Below the pieces are notes generated by a model that worked only from the letters and a program-made list of their open reading frames with translations, was not told the origin of the DNA and did not search any database. A stretch of 34,095 nucleotides of DNA from Candidatus Zhuqueibacterota bacterium (lineage in GTDB: Bacteria > Zhuqueibacterota > Zhuqueibacteria > Zhuqueibacterales > Zhuqueibacteraceae): the NCBI GenBank assembly GCA_022616415.1, contig JAKEEU010000278.1:1-34095 (forward strand), in the 5' to 3' direction. Positions within the stretch are counted from its first letter, which is position 1. Each line of letters opens with the position of its first letter. A program made the translations under genes and the position numbers. This document shows, in pieces, positions 24,871-33,000 of this stretch.

Positions 24871-24993
24871 GATTACCCTATACGATGGGATGGAAGAAAC
24901 GACGCTGGTCATGAAGTCGGCTCAGGAATTTATTTTTACCGCTCGCAGGCTGGCAACGTAACCAAGATGCGAAGGCTTACATTGTTGAAATAA
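24871..24993 (+). pseudogene. Orphan T9SS sorting-domain relic
   Basis: The 40 codons before the stop read DYPIRWDGRNDAGHEVGSGI, then YFYRSQAGNVTKMRRLTLLK. This matches the end of sorting domains such as that of the DUF3160 protein (ARWEGKDDAGHEVASGIYFY). No passenger gene precedes it: the DUF6252-like lipoprotein ends 11 bases upstream in another frame. The parent gene was evidently deleted up to this point. Confidence 0.85.
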
Positions 24994-25122
24994 GCCAATT
25001 TTATTGCCTTATTCGACAGGTCAAATTTGCTGTCGCATGCGCGCGTTGTGCTAATTTTAAAAGAATAGGACAAAGTGACGGAAACTTATAGGGCATCAGT
25101 TTAAATGGAGATGTCGTCGGTC

Positions 25123-25371
25123 ATGAAAACTCAGCCAATCTTGCTATACCTCGCGTTTGTGATCACTATCTGTTGCAAAACGGAATCAGCGACAGCGCAA
25201 ATCAACTTCTGGGAACAAACTAACGGACCGATTGGCGGCCATATAACTTCCCTCGTCCACAACTCACGAGGAGATATCTTTGTAGGAACAGCAAATGGTA
25301 TCTTTCGATCTGATTCCAACAGTAAATTTGGGTCTTTTGTTCAACAAAAGAAACTCATGCTCCTGAAATAA
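25123..25371 (+). pseudogene. Collapsed exported propeller gene: signal peptide and first blade joined to the last codons of a sorting domain
   Basis: 82 residues from ATG 25123 (ATG 25105 is also in frame). A signal MKTQPILLYLAFVITICCKT, then FWEQTNGPIGGHITSLVHNS, then GDIFVGTANGIFRSDSN is the beginning of a secreted ligand-sensing or Asp-box propeller. It switches directly to FVQQKKLMLLK and a stop, which is how a sorting domain ends. A full protein would be several hundred residues, so nearly all the middle is gone while the frame is kept. The remnant might still be expressed as a small exported peptide, but I regard it as decay. A long inverted repeat follows at once. Confidence 0.72.
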
Positions 25372-25372
25372 G

Positions 25373-25449
25373 GGTCAACGTTACTGACCGGTCACTACAG
25401 CCAATTTAGGATGCGATAGATCAATGCAGAAGTGGCCGGTCAGTTGACC
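25373..25449. repeat. Long imperfect inverted repeat after the collapsed gene
   Basis: Left arm GGTCAAC-gttac-TGACCGGTCACT (25373-25396) and right arm AGTGGCCGGTCAGTTGACC (25431-25449) are complementary apart from a 5-base bulge and one mismatch, with a 34-base loop. There is no T-run, so it is not a classical terminator. It may be an insertion scar or a regulatory RNA hairpin. The other bases of 25372-25502 show nothing further that I can support. Confidence 0.6.
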
Positions 25450-25502
25450 TAATTGGAACTAATGACGAAATGACAGAATCCTCATAGAATTGGAGATTAT
25501 AT

Positions 25503-26936
25503 ATGAAAACCAAAATCCTTTTGATCATGTTCCTGGCGCTTGGCGTCCTCGCCGCCGGCTGCACCAAGGAAGTCGAGCGCATCTTTTACGCCGATCCGAC
25601 GAGTCCCGACGGTAATCTCAATGGCAATTCCAATGGCGCCGGCAGCATCGTTGGCATCGTGCGGCCAAAGACGAGTGGCGCGAAAGTGTTGGTGCGGCAG
25701 GCCACGCCCATCGATTCCACCCTCATCGATCCCGGCAGCGGCGCTTTTCGTCTCAACAATCTTGGCGTCGGTAACTATGACGTCATCATCTTCGCCGCCA
25801 ATTTCGGAACGCGCCATTTGCGCAACGTCAGCGTCTTATCCGGCGGCGTTACCTATGTCGGTGAGATTCAGCTTTCCACCATGCCCGATCTCATCGATGC
25901 CCATTTTCCCGAGGACAAGGGCGAGCTGGTGTTCAACCGGCGCTTCGATCGCCTCGCCATTTCCATTGCTTTCACGGAGCCCATGGATCGCGCCAGCGTC
26001 GAAGCCGCTTTTTCGACCAATCCGCCATCGGAAGGCGTGTTTTACTGGGGCGAATATATCTATCGGATTCCCTCCTACTATTATTTCGATGCGACTCGTG
26101 CCAACGCTTTTTCCGATTACAGTGACAAGGAAGTCGGCGCCAGAATCACCACCTTTCGCAAAATCGGCGCATTTACTTATTTGATGGCGAAGAAAGACTC
26201 TTACACCGACACGACGTACACCGTCACGCTTTCCACCGCGGCGCACGACACCGGCGGCACGCATTTGAAGTTCCCGCTGCAATTCCGTTTTTCAACCGTG
26301 CAGTCGGCGGTGACGCAAAACGCCATTCTCACCGATCCGCAACACGGCGACATCGACGTCGATTTGATCCGCTACAACGGCATTCGCCTGACTTTTCCGC
26401 GGCGCATGGATCCGATTTCAACCGAAGCGGCGCTGAGCATGACGCCCAATACCGAGCGCATTCTCATCTGGCCCGAGGGCAACCAACTGCTCATTTACAC
26501 CGGCGGCCCGTTGCTGGCTGAAACCCAATACATAATCCGCCTCGACGGCAGCGCGCGTGATCTCGACGGCGTGCCCCTGGGAGAGAGTTTCGAATTTTCC
26601 TTCCAAACGCGGCCAGTAGAAGTGACGGGCACAAGCCCGAGCAAAGGCGAGCTGTTTGTGCAGTTGAATCCGAACATTAGCATAACGTTTGACACTTACA
26701 TGGTCAGGTCCACAGTCGAGGCAGCGTTCGCGATGACGCCCGCGGTCCCCGGACAGTTCGTCTATGGTTATCCGAACGGGAACGGCGAGCCGAGAAACCT
26801 TATCTCGTTCATTCCGAGCGCCAGCCTGCGGCCGAACACCAAATACACGGTGAATCTCAGCACCGTAGCGCAGGATCTTTACGGCACGCGCTTGAAGACA
26901 CCGTACTCGTTTGCTTTCGTGACGCGGCCGGAGTGA
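25503..26936 (+). CDS. Lipoprotein with three Big_5-type Ig-like domains
   Basis: 477 residues. Signal MKTKILLIMFLALGVLAAGC has a classic lipobox (LAAGC, Cys 20). Residues ~45-125 form a carboxypeptidase-regulatory-like domain (GSIVGIVRPKTSGAKVLV, FRLNNLGVGNYDVIIFAANF). Then come three repeats starting near 130, 275 and 375 with the SbsA/Big_5 pattern: an opening P..G...V.....I.I.F..PMD..S.EAAF followed by Y.V.LST.A.D..G. Examples are LAISIAFTEPMDRASVEAAF, GIRLTFPRRMDPISTEAAL and ISITFDTYMVRSTVEAAF. Such modules occur in surface-anchored or adhesion proteins. GGAG lies 8 bases before the ATG. It starts a lipoprotein series but its partner is unknown. Confidence 0.82.
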   Translation: MKTKILLIMFLALGVLAAGCTKEVERIFYADPTSPDGNLNGNSNGAGSIVGIVRPKTSGAKVLVRQATPIDSTLIDPGSGAFRLNNLGVGNYDVIIFAANFGTRHLRNVSVLSGGVTYVGEIQLSTMPDLIDAHFPEDKGELVFNRRFDRLAISIAFTEPMDRASVEAAFSTNPPSEGVFYWGEYIYRIPSYYYFDATRANAFSDYSDKEVGARITTFRKIGAFTYLMAKKDSYTDTTYTVTLSTAAHDTGGTHLKFPLQFRFSTVQSAVTQNAILTDPQHGDIDVDLIRYNGIRLTFPRRMDPISTEAALSMTPNTERILIWPEGNQLLIYTGGPLLAETQYIIRLDGSARDLDGVPLGESFEFSFQTRPVEVTGTSPSKGELFVQLNPNISITFDTYMVRSTVEAAFAMTPAVPGQFVYGYPNGNGEPRNLISFIPSASLRPNTKYTVNLSTVAQDLYGTRLKTPYSFAFVTRPE

Positions 26937-26976
26937 GCGTCTTGCCGGACGACGCTTAGAATAAGGAGAAGTTGGC

Positions 26977-27471
26977 ATGATGCGAGTTTTTCGATATTGT
27001 ATGCTCGCTGCGACTCTGGCGGGGTGTTCTCTGTTCGAGTCAGAGGAAGCCAGAGTCAGCTTTACATTTATAAATTACGCACAAATAAAACGGGAGATGA
27101 TTCGCCTCACCTTTACCGACGGCAGACGAATCTGGAACCTTGATGGCACAGATTTCAAGTCGGAGTATGACGGTCCTCATTCATCTGGCAGAACGCGTAC
27201 TTTCGAGACTGCCAGATCTGGCGAGCTAAAGGTGACATTCAAACTCATTGACCAAGGAGAGGTCATATCGAGCGGACAGTTTGAATTGCCCCTGCGTTCA
27301 GACTGGGGATGGGGCATCGATTTTCTGCCTGGCCCTGCCAGAGAAAATCCAATAGAAGGATGTTTCGGTTGTTTTGGCGCGAAGGTCTTCGCGCTCGATA
27401 GTAGCTATGCAGAATCGCTAACAGATTCATTGTACGCTATATCGCAATTTGACCGTCGACTTTTCGCTTGA
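26977..27471 (+). CDS. Predicted lipoprotein, 3'-truncated
   Basis: 164 residues. Leader MMRVFRYCMLAATLAGC has a good lipobox (LAGC). AAGGAGAAG precedes the ATG. The mature part is beta-rich (EARVSFTFINYAQIKREMIR, LTFTDGRRIWNLDG, GELKVTFKLIDQGEVISSG) with a conserved-looking GCFGCFGAKVFALDSSY block and TDSLYAI. Relatives with this block usually continue for a few more residues; here the frame turns to SQFDRRLFA and stops, and a different protein tail begins in another frame from 27443. I infer a deletion joining two genes. Function unknown. Confidence 0.65.
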   Translation: MMRVFRYCMLAATLAGCSLFESEEARVSFTFINYAQIKREMIRLTFTDGRRIWNLDGTDFKSEYDGPHSSGRTRTFETARSGELKVTFKLIDQGEVISSGQFELPLRSDWGWGIDFLPGPARENPIEGCFGCFGAKVFALDSSYAESLTDSLYAISQFDRRLFA

Positions 27472-27586
27472 TCCGGACTACTTCAAGCGTGGGGTTTATG
27501 TGCTCAGCGGCTCGGAAGGAAAGATGTTCAATACGGTGGAACGCATTTCGTTTTTTGCCGTTTATAATTTTGGAGTCGTCTTATGA
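27443..27586 (+). pseudogene. C-terminal relic of a beta-sandwich protein
   Basis: In the +2 frame, outside any full gene, 27443-27586 reads NLTVDFSLDPDYFKRGVYVL, then SGSEGKMFNTVERISFFAVY, then NFGVVL and a stop. The pattern (F..D....+GVY.LS....D......F.V) weakly resembles the C-terminal beta-sandwich of ABC-transporter Wzt-type proteins. No start codon exists. Its TGA overlaps the ATG of the next gene (ATGA, 27583-27586), so the lost gene was probably translationally coupled to it. Confidence 0.55.
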
Positions 27587-28482
27587 AGCCTTCAAATATT
27601 TTTTTGGCGGTGTTGTATCTTGCTTTAGCCGGATGCAGTCCCAACGCCACGGAGCCGCCTCAAGAAAACCTCGGGCCGGTGTACCTGACCGTTGACAAAT
27701 CAATTTATTCGCCCGAAGACACGGTTCTCGTCACGTTGCGCAATGACAGCGAGGAGTCCGTGTTCTTGGGCGGTTGCAGCGCGCTGTTTCTCGCCACGAA
27801 AACCGACACCGGATGGAATGAGCAACCAACCAAGATCTGTGTTTGGGAGGGCATAATCCAAAAGATCAGCCCCAATAGCATTTACCAGGAAAAGTACGAA
27901 GCGAAGTATTTTCGAGCAGCGCACAAGTTTGTCGCGCCTGTTGGCTTGGGATGCCAGGAAGGCATGCCTACCGGCCAGGCAAAATGCACGCGCTGGGAAA
28001 AAATCTACTCGCAGGTTTTCAGCGTGAGCGGCTATGAGAACGCCGCTGGCAATCTCGAAATCAGGGCGCAGAAAGTCGAATACACGTGGGGACCCGAAGA
28101 TCTCGGCGCCTCGCGGCAGATTGAGGCGACGGTGTTCAATCATTCAGAACGGACTTATTATGCCATGCTTGGCGATGGGTTCAACAGCAGCCTCGACCAG
28201 GAAACCCTGTTTGTGGCGGAAGGCACAGGAGGTTTTATCGAACTCAATGAGTCCGAGGGGTCATGGCGTGCCATGCCGCGCAGCCTGCTCTTCGAGGGAA
28301 CGCGATTCGTCGCGCTGCGGCCGCAGAAGACCTACCGGCTGCTGGCGGATCTTGGCGCGTGGCGAGGCAATGAGACCGGCCAATTTCGCATCAAAGTCGA
28401 GTACTTTGACCGCAACGATCCACCACCAGGAACAACTCCGAAAGTGGATTATTCGCATGCTTTCACGATATCTGCACCGTGA
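27583..28482 (+). CDS. Lipoprotein with two Ig-like domains
   Basis: 299 residues. Leader MKPSNIFLAVLYLALAGC has a classic lipobox (LAGC, Cys 18). Residues ~30-150 form an Ig-like domain related to those at 12558 and 16556: VDKSIYSPEDTVLVTLRNDS, then GWNEQPTKICVWEGIIQKI and a .YEAKYFRAAH strand. Residues ~165-299 form a second sandwich (RQIEATVFNHSERTYYAMLG, WRAMPRSLLFEGTRFVALRP, FRIKVEYFDRND). I see no catalytic motif. It begins on the overlapping ATGA of the relic tail and is followed 19 bp later by another lipoprotein gene. Its role may be ligand binding or periplasmic scaffolding, but this is a guess. Confidence 0.72.
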   Translation: MKPSNIFLAVLYLALAGCSPNATEPPQENLGPVYLTVDKSIYSPEDTVLVTLRNDSEESVFLGGCSALFLATKTDTGWNEQPTKICVWEGIIQKISPNSIYQEKYEAKYFRAAHKFVAPVGLGCQEGMPTGQAKCTRWEKIYSQVFSVSGYENAAGNLEIRAQKVEYTWGPEDLGASRQIEATVFNHSERTYYAMLGDGFNSSLDQETLFVAEGTGGFIELNESEGSWRAMPRSLLFEGTRFVALRPQKTYRLLADLGAWRGNETGQFRIKVEYFDRNDPPPGTTPKVDYSHAFTISAP

Positions 28483-28501
28483 GTAAAAAATGGAGACGAT
28501 T

Positions 28502-28981
28502 ATGAAGAAAACACGCTTTACCATCCTGCGTGTGATATTGGTTTTATTTATGGCTATTGGTGGTTGCAAAAACGATCAGCAAGAATTATCATTGGCCAAA
28601 ATCAATGGCGCCGAGCACAATAACATCCCGGATCCCACGATTGTCAATTATACCGAAATTCCGCGGCCGTATTCCAAGAGCACTTACTTCCTTTATTACG
28701 GCGGGTGGGAGGTTCCGGAGCTGAGATTTGCCAAGGGCAACGTTGCGCTGATTTTGCAAAAATTATTGGAGCAAGGTTTTGATATTCGCGAGGCGTGGAA
28801 TGCCGCCGGCGAATGGGGATGCCAGATGCGAAAACCGACGTGGGAGCAAATGATCATCCGGCTCGAGGTGCCTGAGGCGCGAATCTTTGATTTCGGTTTC
28901 ACTACCGATTCTTCGCGTGTGCAAATTTTTGAAAACCCAGCCTGCCGCCCGACTTGGGAGCATTATCGGTTTGCCCGATGA
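28502..28981 (+). CDS. Predicted lipoprotein of unknown function
   Basis: 159 residues from ATG 28502; ATG 28490 in frame would add four. Leader MKKTRFTILRVILVLFMAIGGC ends in a good lipobox (IGGC). The mature domain has ALILQKLLEQGFDIREAWNA, then AAGEWGCQMRKPTWEQMIIR and ARIFDFGFTTD. C and W residues are conserved-looking. Family not recognised. The last ~10 codons overlap, in another frame, the tail of an outer-membrane protein, so the 3' end may be at a junction. Confidence 0.6.
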   Translation: MKKTRFTILRVILVLFMAIGGCKNDQQELSLAKINGAEHNNIPDPTIVNYTEIPRPYSKSTYFLYYGGWEVPELRFAKGNVALILQKLLEQGFDIREAWNAAGEWGCQMRKPTWEQMIIRLEVPEARIFDFGFTTDSSRVQIFENPACRPTWEHYRFAR

Positions 28982-29153
28982 AAATGCGAAAGACATTCGC
29001 TGGGGTCTCGTCGCCGGAGGTGGATATGAAATAGCTATTGGAGGAATCAAGCTGGCTCCGGAAATTTCGTACGATTTCGGATTGAGCGATGCGAACACCG
29101 GCAATAAGTCAAAGTTCTCAAGCCTTGCTTTAAGTGTTGCGCTGCTTTTCTGA
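28953..29153 (+). pseudogene. C-terminal relic of an outer-membrane beta-barrel protein
   Basis: The frame reads LGSIIGLPDENAKDIRWGLV, then AGGGYEIAIGGIKLAPEISY, then DFGLSDANTGNKSKFSSLAL and SVALLF. A turn-rich GxGxYEI strand pair followed by a final strand ending in F is typical of the last strands of PorT/OmpA-like barrels. No start or signal exists; upstream the frame is noise inside the lipoprotein gene. The parent gene was deleted from its 5' side. Confidence 0.7.
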
Positions 29154-29189
29154 TTTTTGAAAAACTTACTTATTTTTTGGTTTTTTATC

Positions 29190-29672
29190 ATGAAAAATTC
29201 ATTTTCCTTTTTTGGCGTTGGCTCGACGATCCTTCTTTTAGTCGTTTCGTTTGTGCATATAAGCTGCTCACCGGAGCAAACCTCGCTCTACGAGAATATC
29301 AAAACCGACATCGTCGCCATCAAAGCGACTTCGCACGATCAGCCCGGTTATCAACCGGTGCCCGATTCATTGCGGCTCCGTTTCGACAAAGTCTTGCGCA
29401 TGTTGCGCGTCGTGGTAAAAACCGACGGCTGCGGCCCGGAGCCGGAAGCCAAAGTCGAGGAAAGCCCCGGCCGCCTGCTCATTCAGTTCGATATGAAAAA
29501 CACTTGCGTCCACGTGCGCGCCGAATTCTTCGACGTGGATATCCTCGTCAGCCCGGTACACGAAGACGTCTTTCGCTTAATCGTCGAAAGCCGCAATTTT
29601 GCCAGTGATGAGACCGGCGTTATTTTGTTCAACCAGCTCGTCGACGTGCGCCAATTGCCGGGAGTGAAATAG
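29190..29672 (+). CDS. Small predicted lipoprotein
   Basis: 160 residues from ATG 29190. An upstream TTG frame is ignored because the leader MKNSFSFFGVGSTILLLVVS, ending VHISC, fits a lipoprotein signal. The mature part has SLRLRFDKVLRMLRVVVKTD, a CGPEPEAK loop, LLIQFDMKNTCVHVRAEFFD and the end QLVDVRQLPGVK. The pattern suggests a small alpha/beta domain with a possible disulfide. Family not recognised. It is the last gene before the REP-like element. Confidence 0.62.
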   Translation: MKNSFSFFGVGSTILLLVVSFVHISCSPEQTSLYENIKTDIVAIKATSHDQPGYQPVPDSLRLRFDKVLRMLRVVVKTDGCGPEPEAKVEESPGRLLIQFDMKNTCVHVRAEFFDVDILVSPVHEDVFRLIVESRNFASDETGVILFNQLVDVRQLPGVK

Positions 29673-29733
29673 TCCGAAGTCGGCGAGTCCGAAGGCAGTG
29701 GGGTGGAGGGCATAGGTATCAAGCTAAAGTATT

Positions 29734-29889
29734 GATGGCAACCGAACTCACCCCCCGGCCCCCCTCTCTTAAGAAGAGAGGGGGAGATTCTTGGGTGGAA
29801 ACAAAGAAATATGAGTCCAAGGTGGCCCTGAAAACCCCCTTCTCTTTCCAAGAGAAGGGGGCAGGGGGATGAGTTCAAAGGCCGCCATC
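29734..29889. repeat. REP-like palindrome pair in inverted orientation
   Basis: Hairpin 1 (29760-29784) has an 11-bp perfect stem CCCCCTCTCTT/AAGAGAGGGGG with loop AAG. Hairpin 2 (29835-29861) has a 12-bp perfect stem CCCCCTTCTCTT/AAGAGAAGGGGG with loop TCC. The two halves are also inverted copies of each other: GAACTCA-CCCCCC...AAG at 29744 and AAGAGAAGGGGGCAGGGGGA-TGAGTTC ending 29876, with outer arms GATGGC (29734) and GCCATC (29889). This is the form of a two-unit REP/BIME element. The gap 29673-30022 holds nothing else apart from a probable promoter for the next gene that I cannot place. Confidence 0.8.
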
Positions 29890-30022
29890 TAAAAAAACAC
29901 GCCCTTACTTCTCAGCTTGCCACCTATGGGGTGGAGGGTACATTTGTTTTTGTGGTTGAAGAAACAGCTAGTTCAACTGTGTAGGATTCACATTCAACTT
30001 GAATTTCGCAAGGAGATTAAAC

Positions 30023-33000
30023 ATGAAGAGATTCGCCACGATCGGCACGATAGCTGCAGCGGCCGCGATACTGGCAATCGGCTATTCGCCATCGCCGCTT
30101 GCATCCCAGGATCACAAATCCAACGCAGCGCCGTCATCTCAACAGCTTCAACTGCACCACGCGATTGAAATTGCGCGCAGCATGCGCTCCTTGAAGCAGC
30201 AAACGCCGATTTTAAAAAATACCTCAATCGTTGCCGGCGCGCAAGCCATCTCCGGCCACGTGGCCACGAGCGACGGCACGCCCGCGCATTTGTTGAAGAT
30301 CTTCGTGGTTGCGTTCACAGTCGATTCCAGTCTTACGCCTTCAAGAGGATTTGCCTACGTCAATCCGGACGGCAGTTATCTTATCGAGAACCTGCTGCCC
30401 GGTGAGTATGTTGTCGTGGCGCAAGCCGACGGTTATGAGACCCAATATTATGATCAGGCCGCTTCGCTCGCCGACGCCAAAATGGTTTCTGTAGCGGCGT
30501 CGGATACAACGACGGGCATCGATTTCAAGCTGGTGAAAATCACACCGGGCACCGGCGCTATTTCCGGCAAAGTCACCGACGCTTCCGGGGCGCCGGTTGC
30601 CGGCGCTGGCGTCAGCGCTTTTTCAAGAGCCAACCCATTTTCGTATGGCGGCGCGCAAACGGCAAGCGATGGAACCTATCGCATCGAAGGCTTGAAAGCC
30701 GGCAACTATTTCGTGCAAGTTTGGGCGGAAGGCTACATCGGCGAGTTTTATGACGACGCGCGCACGCCGGACCAGGCGACCCTGGTGGCAGTGAACGAAC
30801 CGGATGAAACCACGAGCATCGACTTCGTGCTCAGCGTCGGTGGCAGTATTTCCGGCAAAGTGACCGACGAAGCTGGCAATCCCATCGCTGGCGCGCTCAT
30901 TGAGGCATACTTTGCCAAAACCGATTCGTTATTCCGAAAAGGTTATGGCATAGCGATCTCCGAAAAAGATGGCTCCTACAAAATCAGCGGGCTCGAGGCC
31001 GGCGAGTACCTCGTTTTGGCCCACGCCTGGAATCAATGGAGTTACGCCATTGAGTGGTATAAAAATACCAGCGCACCGGATTCCGCAACACCCGTTCCTG
31101 TCACCGAAGGCCAGGTAACCACGGGGATTGATTTCACTCTCGACTTGCCCCAAATCGCCGGCTCCATCAGCGGCAGTGTCACCAGCTCACAAGGAACGCC
31201 GTTGGCAGATGTTCTCGTTCAAGCGGTCAGTTGGTTGAGCACAGCGGATTCGCTTAACGAGAAAAGTGGATTTGGGGGATATGCCTACACTGATGCTTCC
31301 GGACATTATCGTATCGATCTGCCGGCGGATACCGTTTTGGTCTCCGCAACTTATTATAGTGGTTGGCAATCTGTCACGCGCTGGTATCCGGACGCCATAA
31401 CGCCGGATAGCGCCAAGCCGGTAGTGGTACAAGAAAATGTTGATCTCGACGATATTGACTTCCGGCTGCCGATTGTCGTGAGCAACAGTGTTATTAGCGG
31501 TAAGGTGACTGACGACAGCGGCCGGCCGTTGGGTGGCGCATTCATCGCCATCACGCCGCCGAAGCGCACCGATGATCATGTATGGCTAATCTGGGCTTAT
31601 GGCGTCACCGATAGCAGCGGCAATTATGCCATTGCCAATCTGCCGGCGGGCGAGTATATTGTGCACGCGCAATATTGGGAGAGCTACAGCTTCGGCGAGC
31701 AATGGTATCAAAATGCCGCTCGCCAAGAAGACGCCACGCCGGTCAAGGTTGATGAATCACAAAAGGTCGGCGACATTGATTTCACGTTGAAGCTGCATCC
31801 GATGTATGGCAGCATTTACGGCAGAGTCACTGCCGATGCGGACGGCTCACCCATAGCGCGCGCCTACGTCGAAATCTCACCGGTGCAGCGTGATTACCTC
31901 ACGGGCGCACCGATTGCCTTCTGGAGTTGGAATACGACGACCAACGAGCGTGGCGAATATCGTCTCGACTTTTTGCCGTCAGGGGAATATCTCGTTGTCG
32001 TCTATGCCAACGGCGCGTTTGAATATTTTGAAGATGCGGTGGTGACAGAGCAGGCGAAGCCGGTGAAAGTTACGGGCGGTGATTCCACGCTGGTGAATTT
32101 CGGTCTTACGCCTCGCAACGAAGGCATGGGTGTCATTTCCGGCGTCGTCACTGACGAATGGAATAACGCACCGCTTCCCATTGCGCTGGTTATTGCCCGG
32201 CCGGCCGTCACCATCTTGAAATGGCCGGAGTCCGAAATGTTCTTTACCGCCGTGACCAATCCCGATGGCAGTTACAAAATGACAGGCCTGGCTCCGGGTG
32301 AGTATTATGTGATGAGCTTTGCGCCCGATTATGCCGGCGAATATTATGACAATGTATTCGATCCCAGTCAGGCCACGCCGGTAAAAGTCGATGGCCAAAC
32401 CCCAGTGGAGGGGATCAATTTCACGTTGTATCCAATATTCTTTCGGGAAAAAGGAGATTTGGATCCCCGCGCCGGCACCGGTGCGGGCGTGCTTGGAAAA
32501 GTCAGCGATAAAGCGGGCAAAGGCGTCGGTGGAGCGTATGTATATGTGCTCAATGATAATGAACAGCCCATCGCTTTCACACGTACCAATGCCGAGGGCA
32601 ACTACGAGATCAACGACATGCCGCCGGGCCAATATCGCATGCTCGCCAGCCATATCGCTTACAACAGCAAATACAACAACGACGCCAATCATTTCAACGA
32701 GGCCAAGCCGGTCGATCTCGGCCTCGGCAAGTCCGAAGTCAATTTTGTGCTCGAGCCGAAAGGGACCACCGGCGTGGACGAGCAGCCCGGAGCAACGATT
32801 CCGAAGACCATTGAGCTGTACGGGAATTATCCCAATCCGTTCAATCCCACGACGCAAATTGCCTTCGGCCTGCCGTCCGTTATGCGTGTGAAGATTCGCG
32901 TCTTCAATGTGCTCGGAGAAGAAGTGGCGGTGCTGCAAGACGGTGCGATGAATGCCGGCGTGCATCATCTCACCTGGGACGGCCGCAATGCTGCCGGACG

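Noticed and set aside
29700..29940. Flanking direct repeats GGGGTGGAGGG as proof of an insertion
   Set aside because: Too short and G-rich to be decisive; kept only as a side remark on the palindrome pair.
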